This document shows positions 26,518-34,664 of a stretch of 64,000 nucleotides of DNA, in pieces (position 1 is the stretch's first letter; each line of letters opens with the position of its first letter). Both the position numbers and the translations under genes were made by a program. The notes below the pieces were generated by a model, which was given only the letters and a program-made list of their open reading frames with translations, made no database searches and was not told the origin of the DNA. Source of the stretch: Kiritimatiellia bacterium (GTDB lineage: Bacteria > Verrucomicrobiota > Kiritimatiellia > UBA8416 > JABMPJ01); NCBI GenBank assembly GCA_030745755.1, contig JASLOA010000004.1, forward strand, positions 62,001-126,000, read 5' to 3'.

Positions 26518-29500
26518 ATGAATCTACCAAACAGAATCAAACCCTTCCTCATCACGCTCTCACTGTGCTGCGCGGCACCACTCTTGCAGCCACTCGCGGC
26601 GGCGGAGGCCGAGCCTGCTGCTGCGCCGGTTGCCTGGCATGTGCAGGACGCCGAGTTGCGCGCACCGGTCAAGGTGGAAATGAGGGCCGCGCTGCTGCGC
26701 ATGCCGCCGCAGGTGTATCTCGCTGATTTGACGCCGCTCGAAATCACGGACGGTCTTGCCTTTGATCCGCTGACGAAGGACGTCATCCAGATCGACGTCC
26801 GCAATCCGAAAGAGAAGGCGGCGACCATCGTTAAGTTGAAGGAAGAGTACAAAAGAGCGGACAAGAAGTGGGACCCAAAAGCGTATGGTCGACTGGAAGA
26901 ACACAACGGCGGCCCGATATTGCGCGTCAAAGGATCGGTGACCGTTGCCCTCAAGCCGGAGTATAGATTTTTCAGCTGGCATGATGGCTACGTCAAGGTC
27001 TTCATCGACGGTAAGCAGGTCAAACAAGATCGTATTGAGACAATGGTCTGGCGAGCGGGAGAGATCGCTTGGCGAGACGGACAGCTAGACAGGCGAGAGG
27101 GAGTTGAGGCTCTGGGTGGGAATTTTGGAGAGGGCGGTGTGGTAACCATCCCGACCGGCGCCAGGACCCTCAAATTGGAAGTGCGTGTTGATCGTAGGCG
27201 CCATTACCTTCGTCAAGCGGGTTTCATTACCCGACACCCCAAGGTTGCACGTGCGACGGTCTGTCTCCCCGGACGTGACCCCGGTCGGCTGGTTCCCGTC
27301 GTGGTTCGAGCCAACGGCGAGCGGGTCGGTTGCCGCGTTGTCTGGGCGAGCAAATCGAACCCGATGACGATCATGTTCGATTCGTCCAGCGGCGACGAGG
27401 ATTATTGGGTCTACTTGCTCGACGAGGCAAAGAAGCCCGCGCCACTCGCTTGGATGCCGCAGGCGGAACTGATCGAAGAGGCCCGCCAGCTCGATCGCTA
27501 CGATCCCGAGCTTGAAACACTCGCCGGCTTTGAAAAGCTGTGGGGATCCGCTGCCATCGTGGGAAGAGGCGTTCCGCTGTCGCGTCCAGCAGGGAGGCAT
27601 GGGATTCGAGCGGGGCGGCTCAGGCCGTCACGGGTCATCTATCGCGGCACTCCTTCCTTTGGAAAACACGGCTCGGAGCCGTTTACCCTGCACGAGCTGG
27701 CGGCCTCGCAGCCAACCACGCTTAGCCGAATTAGCGGTACCTTTCACATTCCGGCAACTGGTGCTTACCGGTTCTTCTGCCTGTCCGGACCTGGCGGCTA
27801 TGTGCTGCTGGACGGCCACTTGATCGCGTCGTTCCGGGGAGCAGCCCAATCGGGGCGACTTTTCGAGATAGAAATCGAAAAAGGGCAGCATCGTATCGAG
27901 ATGTTGCGATATGGCCCGACCGGGCAGGTCGGGGTGGTCGGGCTGTGGTGGAAGGATCCGGGGCGGAAGGATATTAACGGAGAGTACACGATTGGCTGGG
28001 TGAAATTTGGCATCACAAACGAAGCAGCCCTAGAACACGGGCTGCCGTCATACTACAGGCTCTGGGAGCCGCAGGCGGATACGATTACCGCACCCCTGGA
28101 ACATCGTGCGAAAGAGTCGTGGGCCACGTTTGATTGGTATCAGCTTGCCCATCAAGGGGGAGTCTATCCCGGCATTGGCCATCCGAGGTATGCCCTGAAC
28201 TGGTATCGTTTCAGCGCCCATGCCCCGGGTGCCTCCGCCGGCGCCGTTTATCGCTGGCGATTCGACGACGGCCGTATGGCCGAAGGCAAGCAGATCAGCA
28301 AGCTTTTCTTGCGGGGCGGCATAAGGAAGGTGCAGCTAGAGGTGCTGGATGCCTTGGGCGGCAAGGTGCTCGCCCGCGCCGCCGGCGAGGTCGCTGTTCA
28401 GATGAGTGTGGCCGATTGGGATGCAGGTGATTTTATCAAGGGGGGTAGTGCTCGCATCGTTTATAGTCCTTTGGAGGAGCGGATTTGGGAATTTGCGGAG
28501 GACGGCAGGCTCGAGCGGCTGCCGGTGGACGATCTTCTCAACTACTACGAGTGGTTGAATCGCGTCAATGGCTCCCTGGACAGTGACGCGTGGATACCTC
28601 CTGCGTTCGCCCACGGATACTTTTCTCTTCCCTCACGGATGAAGGTCTTTGATCATACCGTTGAGCGCCAAAGGTACGCCCGTAAACGGAGCGGCGATGT
28701 GCTGGTCGGACGGGTCGATGAGTTGATCGCCGCCTATCCGTACAGCGAATTGCTGCGGATCGCGCAGAGTGTGAGCCGCACGGAACGCGGGGTGACCCTC
28801 GCTCACTACGCTGCCGCCGAAAAGCTCCTGGCCGCCGTGCTCGAGCGTGCCCCCGCCGGCAGCTTTCACTGGAGCACGGCCGCGTTGGCGCTGGCCGACA
28901 TCAAGCTGTCCGTCCGCGGCGACGCGGAATCCGCGCAGGCGCTGCTCGAGAAATTTCAGCAGACCGAACCGGCCGTAGACATGTTCGACTCCTGGCAATT
29001 TTCCGAGGGCCACGAGTACCGTCATGTTGGGGACAGCGAAAAGCTCGCCGGACTGACGGCCGAGTTGGACTGGTCGCCCATCGAGCGGCCGCGCCACCGC
29101 ATCGGTGTTATGCCACGTAACTATCAGCCGCTCCCTGGGCGCTCAGCACTGGAGGCCATGTTGGGCAACGGCTGGAGTATCCCATTCAAAGAGAACCGGG
29201 GGTTCTGGTTGGCCCGGGACTTCGATCTACCCGCGGACTGGGGGGGCAGCCACCTGATGTTCAACGCCGGCGTGCCCAAAAAGGAAAGGTCTTGGGAAAC
29301 AGACCGGATCGGGCACGTCTGGATTAACGGCGAGCCCCTCGGGCGCATGTGGCAATGGCAGGACCAGAACATCGTCATTCCGGCAGCGCTTCTAAATAAG
29401 GGCGGCAAGAACCGCATCACCTGGCTGTTTCAACCCAACCCCTGGGCGCGGCATGCGACGGCGTCTCCCGTCCTGGGCACCGATTTGACGCGCAGCCTAA

Positions 29501-31587
29501 CTGCGACGAACCCTATGGGCAACACTATTGGTCTAAGGAAGGGCAACTATTCGAGAGATCCGAAAACAACGCTGTATCTTCCGAATATCGCCGGAGAAAT
29601 CTATGACACGGCCCGCTCGTTTGTCTTCTCGCCTGACGGCAAGCAATTCGCATCGGGACACCAATATGGCAGCGTCCGCTTGTGGGACGTCGACGAGGAA
29701 TTGGAGAATCCATCAGAATACTCGCGGCAAGGCTCCCAGGCATTGCACACGATCAGCATCGGTACGGCTAGTATCGTTTCCGTTGCCTTTTCGTCAGATG
29801 GCAAGCGGCTCGCGGCGGGCAGCGAGGACTATCGCGTTACGCTGCTGGATCCTTCCAACGGGAAGGTGCTCCGCAGGTTCGTCGGGCACGCCGCGGATGT
29901 CGTTGCGCTGGCCTTTTCGCCCGACGGCACGCGGCTGGCGTCGGCCAGTCATGACCGGACGGTTAAGATCTGGGATGTGGCTTCCGGCAAAGAACTGCTG
30001 ACGCTCGCCGGGCATGCCGGGCCGGTAAATGCCGTGGCCTACAGTCCGGACGGCAAGAGCATCGCCACCGCAATCGACGACGCCCACATTCGGCTGTGGG
30101 ACGCGAGCACCGGCAAGACGCTGCGCACGCTCGAAGGCCAGCAGGGCCAGGTCTTGTCGCTGGCCTTCTCGCCGGATGGCAAGCGACTCGCTGCTGGAAG
30201 TCGCGCGGGCTGCGTCAACCAATGGGATCTGGCGTCGGGAAGGAGATTGACGATGGTGCCACGGCGGACCGTATACGACATCACAACTCGCGCGATTACG
30301 GGAGTTATGTACAGCCGCGACAGCAAGAGTTTGGTTTCTATCGGTGGCGCTCATGCCATAGAATGGGATAGTGAAACCGGCAAAGGCGGCCGCAGCATTA
30401 ACCATTGGTCTGGCCAAGCCGACGCCACATGGGTCACGTGGCTTCCTCCGAGCGAAGGCCCGAACCGCCCGGCGACTGGTTTTGAAGACTTTCCGGTCGC
30501 GCTCTACACCACGAAGGCCTGCGAAGAGCAAGGCATGCAGGTTGCCAGTTACGCTGGCCAGTGGAAGAAGCTGCCGGACTTCGATGCGCTCAAACCGGTC
30601 AAGCAGGGGGTTCTCAGGCACATTGACCTGGAACATCTCAGTGGCACCACATGGGTAGCGAGTGGGGGCCAACGTTTTGACCGTGGCAGGGTTACTCTCA
30701 AACAGGTTGACCACGAGGATCTCAGTGACGTTCTGCTTCCCTACTGGAAGATTACCAAAAATGAGGACGGCTCTGATCAGCGGACAGCTCAGCCCTCTGG
30801 CTTGAAGGCCACCGGCTATCTGAAGGTCGAGAAGGCGGGGGACTACACGTTTTCGATGCAATCGCACGACAGTAGCCGGCTGGTAGTCGGTTCGGAAATC
30901 GTGGTGGATATCGACGGGCAGAAAGCGAATGATGCCGCCTCGGAAGTAGAACACGGCACGGTGCATCTCGAACCGGGCGTGCATCCGGTGACGCTGACTT
31001 ATCTCAACGCTCGAGGCCTGGGGCTGCATGTCGCCTTCCCTAGAGAGTTCGTCCGGTCCTTGACCGCGGGCGACATCGCCAGCATCCGTCTCATGGCAGG
31101 TGCCTTGTTGGCCCAAGGTCCGCGCGAGGAAGCGAAAGCCTTGCTCACCAAGCTGCACCGCGGCGGATGGCCCTTGTCGGACATGGAGCAGGAGTCTGTG
31201 GAGCAGGCACGGATGCGGATTCGGCGACTGGCCGGAACTTCCTCCGCCAACGACCGGTCGCACGCCTTGAAGCTGATCGAGTCCTCGCTGGCCACCTATC
31301 CGATGTTGCGTCTGGATCCGGAGTTCATGGTCAGCGTGATCGCCGTCTACGCCAGTATGGGCGACCCGAGGGCGACCATACTCGCCGAACAGATGCTCGA
31401 GGCAGAGATGAACGAAGGGCAACGACGCCACCTGATCATGACCCAGGTCAAGATCAAGCTCAACGAAGGCGACCTCCCCGCCGCCGCCAAGGTCTATCAA
31501 AAGCTCAAGAAACTTGCCCCCCAAAGCGAAGAAACCATTGCAGCCCGCGAACTCATCAAAGCGGCTGTGATCAAGAAAGGAAAATGA
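26518..31587 (+). CDS. Giant secreted PA14/PKD/WD40 protein, copy 3
   Basis: At 1,689 aa this is the longest of the three paralogues, 3 nt after copy 2. Signal peptide MNLPNRIKPFLITLSLCCAAP. Modules: PA14-like about 401-481 (GGYVLLDGH, GLWWKDPGRKD); PKD-like about 558-628; helical region; WD40 about 1030-1289; second PA14-like about 1363-1514; helical tail ending ELIKAAVIKKGK. The second PA14-like domain contains about 28 extra residues relative to the other copies, bounded by two similar motifs (IDLEHLS and VDHEDLS), as if a short segment was duplicated. The stop overlaps the start of the PQQ-type gene (ATGA), implying translational coupling. Confidence 0.8.
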   Translation: MNLPNRIKPFLITLSLCCAAPLLQPLAAAEAEPAAAPVAWHVQDAELRAPVKVEMRAALLRMPPQVYLADLTPLEITDGLAFDPLTKDVIQIDVRNPKEKAATIVKLKEEYKRADKKWDPKAYGRLEEHNGGPILRVKGSVTVALKPEYRFFSWHDGYVKVFIDGKQVKQDRIETMVWRAGEIAWRDGQLDRREGVEALGGNFGEGGVVTIPTGARTLKLEVRVDRRRHYLRQAGFITRHPKVARATVCLPGRDPGRLVPVVVRANGERVGCRVVWASKSNPMTIMFDSSSGDEDYWVYLLDEAKKPAPLAWMPQAELIEEARQLDRYDPELETLAGFEKLWGSAAIVGRGVPLSRPAGRHGIRAGRLRPSRVIYRGTPSFGKHGSEPFTLHELAASQPTTLSRISGTFHIPATGAYRFFCLSGPGGYVLLDGHLIASFRGAAQSGRLFEIEIEKGQHRIEMLRYGPTGQVGVVGLWWKDPGRKDINGEYTIGWVKFGITNEAALEHGLPSYYRLWEPQADTITAPLEHRAKESWATFDWYQLAHQGGVYPGIGHPRYALNWYRFSAHAPGASAGAVYRWRFDDGRMAEGKQISKLFLRGGIRKVQLEVLDALGGKVLARAAGEVAVQMSVADWDAGDFIKGGSARIVYSPLEERIWEFAEDGRLERLPVDDLLNYYEWLNRVNGSLDSDAWIPPAFAHGYFSLPSRMKVFDHTVERQRYARKRSGDVLVGRVDELIAAYPYSELLRIAQSVSRTERGVTLAHYAAAEKLLAAVLERAPAGSFHWSTAALALADIKLSVRGDAESAQALLEKFQQTEPAVDMFDSWQFSEGHEYRHVGDSEKLAGLTAELDWSPIERPRHRIGVMPRNYQPLPGRSALEAMLGNGWSIPFKENRGFWLARDFDLPADWGGSHLMFNAGVPKKERSWETDRIGHVWINGEPLGRMWQWQDQNIVIPAALLNKGGKNRITWLFQPNPWARHATASPVLGTDLTRSLTATNPMGNTIGLRKGNYSRDPKTTLYLPNIAGEIYDTARSFVFSPDGKQFASGHQYGSVRLWDVDEELENPSEYSRQGSQALHTISIGTASIVSVAFSSDGKRLAAGSEDYRVTLLDPSNGKVLRRFVGHAADVVALAFSPDGTRLASASHDRTVKIWDVASGKELLTLAGHAGPVNAVAYSPDGKSIATAIDDAHIRLWDASTGKTLRTLEGQQGQVLSLAFSPDGKRLAAGSRAGCVNQWDLASGRRLTMVPRRTVYDITTRAITGVMYSRDSKSLVSIGGAHAIEWDSETGKGGRSINHWSGQADATWVTWLPPSEGPNRPATGFEDFPVALYTTKACEEQGMQVASYAGQWKKLPDFDALKPVKQGVLRHIDLEHLSGTTWVASGGQRFDRGRVTLKQVDHEDLSDVLLPYWKITKNEDGSDQRTAQPSGLKATGYLKVEKAGDYTFSMQSHDSSRLVVGSEIVVDIDGQKANDAASEVEHGTVHLEPGVHPVTLTYLNARGLGLHVAFPREFVRSLTAGDIASIRLMAGALLAQGPREEAKALLTKLHRGGWPLSDMEQESVEQARMRIRRLAGTSSANDRSHALKLIESSLATYPMLRLDPEFMVSVIAVYASMGDPRATILAEQMLEAEMNEGQRRHLIMTQVKIKLNEGDLPAAAKVYQKLKKLAPQSEETIAARELIKAAVIKKGK

Positions 31588-34487
31588 TGCCCATGTGCCA
31601 CAAAGTAACATTGCCCTTTGTGCCATTGCTGGCGGTCGTTCTTGCAGTTTTCGTGACGCCGGCATGGGCAGGGGAGGCTGACAAGTCCCGCCCCGCCCGG
31701 GACGTCCTTTCCCTTTCCGGCGTCAAAGCAGGCCTGTGTGTCCATGTCGGATGTGGCAGCGCGGATTCGCCAGCACTGACGGCAGAATTGGCCTCACGCA
31801 GCAAAATGCTGGTTCATGGGATCTGCTGGGACACCCAAGCGTTGGCCCGCGCCCGAGACGCCATCGCCGCCCGGAATGTTCTTGGTCAAGCCTCGGCGGA
31901 AAAGTTGAGCGATGGTCCGCTGCCTTACGTGCGACATCTGTGCAACCTGGTGGTGGTCGAGGACATGAAAACAGCGGCGGCCCACGGGGTTGGCCGCGAC
32001 GAGCTGATGCGGATACTCGCACCCGGCGGGTCGTTGTGCGTTCTCGAAAAAGGGCGATGGACCCAAACCACGCAGTCCCGCCCGAAAGGCATGGACGATT
32101 GGACTCACCCGCATCATGGCCCCGACGGGAACAGGGTTTCAACGGACCGACTGGCCCGGTTTCCGGTCGGGCTGCGATGGATCGGAAGCACAGCCAAGAG
32201 CCTCAATAAGTGGACCGGCGTTCGCGGGTGGGTTTTGGCCAATGGCCGATCCTATATCGTCACGTCCAGCGAGATCGAAAACCTGGGCTTGGAGGAAAAG
32301 CCCCATTTCCTGGTCTGTCGTGATGCGTTCAATGGCCTGCCACTATGGAAGATTCCCCTGGCCACCCCGGAAACCGGCGGCCGCCTGTATTGGCGCAATA
32401 GCAGTCCATTGGCTGCGGACGATCAACGCGTCTATGTCGCGTGCAAAGGCAAGGCCCTCATCGTGGATGGCGCTACCGGCAAGATCGAACACACCCTCAA
32501 ACCGGCGCATCAACCCGAGCGGCTTTTGCTTCTGGACAAGACGCTGGTGCTGTCGTGCTGGAAAGAACGCGAGGAGACGCGGGCGAGGTTTGAGCGTCGG
32601 GGGCTTTGGGGACCTGACGTGAACACCGCGCATGGGGGCAGCGTGGAGGCGTATGACTCTGCCACGGGCAAGCGACTCTGGCGGCGAGACCACCCCGCCT
32701 ATTCCATGCTCGCCGCTGACGGTGTTGTCTACCTTTTGACCCGTAACGCCAATCCCGCGACCGAAAATCATATCATCGCAGTGGATGTCCGGACGGGGAA
32801 GGAACTCTGGCGCAAGGCCCATACAGCCTTGGGGAAAAAGGCGGACCTGCAATTCGACTTGGCTGGCCCGGGATTTCTTGCGGTGTCGAAACGATGGGAA
32901 GAGTCGCTCCATATCCTGGCGGCGAAGACGGGCAAGGTGTTGTGGTCCAAGCAGTATGGCTCGGATCGGCCTGCGAGTGGGAACGATCAGACCCCATACC
33001 GATTCATGTCGCTGGTGGACGGGCAGCTCTGGTACGCCGACAAAAAGCTCGACCCGCTCACCGGCAAGGTCGTGGGCCAATTGCCCAAAGGTGTGCCGAG
33101 AAAGGGCATCACCATTTGCGTGCCGCCGATCGTGTTCGGCAACGTGTGGGGACATAGCCGCCGATCGAAATATCTTGAATTGCCCAAGGCGGCGGATAGT
33201 TCCGTGCCGATCCGGACCAGGATGTTCCACGCTGCCCGGGGGGCCTGTATCCAGGGTATGACGCCAGCCAATGGCATGCTTTACACCGCCCAGAACAACT
33301 GTCAGTGCGAACCGGGACAGGTCATGGGGTTCCTTGCGTTTGGCCCGAATGGCGATCCGCCCGACGTGAAGGCATTTGGCTCGGACAGGCCTGTCGAACG
33401 CGGGCCTGGCTTTGCCCGGGCCCAGCCAGCCCCGCTCGATCCCGAAGCTTGGCCGATGCAACGGGCGAACGCCCAACGTAATCGTCGCACAGCTGGGGCG
33501 GCCCCGGCGTCGTTGGATATTCTCTGGCAGGCATCCGTGGCGAGGCCTAATTCTGGCCCGATGAAAGCGGCCTGGGATGACCGCCTGGCGCCGAGGTCCA
33601 CGCCGCCCGTCGCAGCAGGGGGGCGCGTATTCGTGGCCACCACCGAGCGTGGCCAACTCAAAGCCTTCGACCTCCAGTCCGGCAAGCCCGCCTGGACGGT
33701 GACGCTTGGCTCGCGAGTCGATTCCGCACCGACACTCATCGGAAACCTCTGCGTGATCGGAGTACGGGATGGCTGGGTCTACGCATTCACAGCGGACAAG
33801 GGCGAATGGGTGTGGCGCACACGCGTGGCACCGCTCGAACGGCGCATCGTCGTCAACGGCTGCGTCGAGTCCACCTGGCCGGTCGTCGGAAGTGTGCTCG
33901 CACGCGACGGCAAGCTCATCGCCCATGCGGGCAGAAGCACCGAAGCGGATGGTGGACTCGCGATTGTCCAACTCGATCCCGCCACGGGCAAGGCACTCTG
34001 GACTGGCAGAGCACCCCCAGGTCCGGAGCGACTGATCGACCTGCTCTGCGTCGCCGACGATGGCACGGTTGTCTGCAACCAAACCACCATTACGCCAGGG
34101 GCTACGATTCGCCAAGAGAAAAAAAACAAAGCGAATGTGGCCAGCGGCCCGATGTTGTACGCTTATCTCGGGCAGTATGGGATGCGAGGCTACCAGGCCT
34201 CGCCCGGCGGACGGGCGATGGCGGGCGAGAAGGAAGTCCTCGCCACGGTCCTGCCAGAAGGCGGCAGCGTGCAGCTGATCCAAAAAGGAACGACCAAAGC
34301 GATCCAAACACTCAAGCTGGACTCCGCCCCGATCTGCGACGGAGTAGCCATCGCCGAGGGAAAGGTCCTGGTCGTCCTCGAAGATGGAACCCTGCTGTGC
34401 CTGGGGAGCAAAAAAATAACCCGCAGATGGCCAGGGCCAATGGGGCGGGACTCATGTAGCCCCGCGAACTCATCAAAGCAGCTGTGA
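31584..34487 (+). CDS. Secreted PQQ-type beta-propeller protein with methyltransferase-like N-terminal domain
   Basis: The ATG at 31584 overlaps the previous stop and is preceded by AAGAAAGGA; it starts a signal peptide (core LPFVPLLAVVLAVFV, cleaved near AWA). The 967-aa product has a Rossmann/methyltransferase-like segment about 35-160 (LCVHVGCG, LVHGICWD, ILAPGGSLCVL), a linker with DDWTHPHHGPDGN, then a quinoprotein/BamB-like propeller with repeats such as GKELWRK, GKVLWSK and GKPAWTV. This fusion recurs in planctomycete-type proteomes; being exported, the methyltransferase part is unlikely to be an active SAM enzyme. The last 23 residues look aberrant: removing one A from the 7-A run at 34410-34416 would end the protein at LCLGSKK, so the natural stop may be near 34418. 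Confidence 0.78.
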   Translation: MMPMCHKVTLPFVPLLAVVLAVFVTPAWAGEADKSRPARDVLSLSGVKAGLCVHVGCGSADSPALTAELASRSKMLVHGICWDTQALARARDAIAARNVLGQASAEKLSDGPLPYVRHLCNLVVVEDMKTAAAHGVGRDELMRILAPGGSLCVLEKGRWTQTTQSRPKGMDDWTHPHHGPDGNRVSTDRLARFPVGLRWIGSTAKSLNKWTGVRGWVLANGRSYIVTSSEIENLGLEEKPHFLVCRDAFNGLPLWKIPLATPETGGRLYWRNSSPLAADDQRVYVACKGKALIVDGATGKIEHTLKPAHQPERLLLLDKTLVLSCWKEREETRARFERRGLWGPDVNTAHGGSVEAYDSATGKRLWRRDHPAYSMLAADGVVYLLTRNANPATENHIIAVDVRTGKELWRKAHTALGKKADLQFDLAGPGFLAVSKRWEESLHILAAKTGKVLWSKQYGSDRPASGNDQTPYRFMSLVDGQLWYADKKLDPLTGKVVGQLPKGVPRKGITICVPPIVFGNVWGHSRRSKYLELPKAADSSVPIRTRMFHAARGACIQGMTPANGMLYTAQNNCQCEPGQVMGFLAFGPNGDPPDVKAFGSDRPVERGPGFARAQPAPLDPEAWPMQRANAQRNRRTAGAAPASLDILWQASVARPNSGPMKAAWDDRLAPRSTPPVAAGGRVFVATTERGQLKAFDLQSGKPAWTVTLGSRVDSAPTLIGNLCVIGVRDGWVYAFTADKGEWVWRTRVAPLERRIVVNGCVESTWPVVGSVLARDGKLIAHAGRSTEADGGLAIVQLDPATGKALWTGRAPPGPERLIDLLCVADDGTVVCNQTTITPGATIRQEKKNKANVASGPMLYAYLGQYGMRGYQASPGGRAMAGEKEVLATVLPEGGSVQLIQKGTTKAIQTLKLDSAPICDGVAIAEGKVLVVLEDGTLLCLGSKKITRRWPGPMGRDSCSPANSSKQL

Positions 34488-34504
34488 TTAAGAAACGAGA
34501 ATAG
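34459..34504 (+). pseudogene. Remnant 3' end of a fourth giant PA14/WD40 paralogue
   Basis: The DNA here reads, in one frame, ARELIKAAVIKKRE then TAG. It aligns base for base, with few differences, to the last codons of the 26518 gene (ARELIKAAVIKKGK, 31546-31587). It overlaps the aberrant 3' end of the PQQ gene in another frame. The simplest reading is that a further giant paralogue once followed and was deleted down to its last 45 bases, or that the PQQ gene entered just before a paralogue's terminus. It is too short to function. Confidence 0.75.
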
Positions 34505-34664
34505 CTGCGCCTACCGAAAAGTCCATCCGGTACTGAGCGGAGCGGGCTGCTGGCTTGCCAATGGAAGGCCCCCTTTCGGATTACGGTAGCGCCTGCTTAT
34601 CTTGCATTCAGGGAATGTAGCAGGTACTGTGCACAGGGCGCTTTCCCAAAAGAAGGGATATCTC

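Noticed and set aside
29794..31665. 623-codon ORF on the - strand
   Set aside because: Antisense to the third giant paralogue, with no family signature; the + strand frame is clearly the real gene.
32343..34307. 654-codon ORF on the - strand
   Set aside because: Antisense shadow of the PQQ-type propeller gene; repetitive composition mirrors the propeller repeats.
34602..34630. TTGCAT - 17 - TACTGT upstream of the GH2 gene
   Set aside because: Only three matches per hexamer; it could easily occur by chance.
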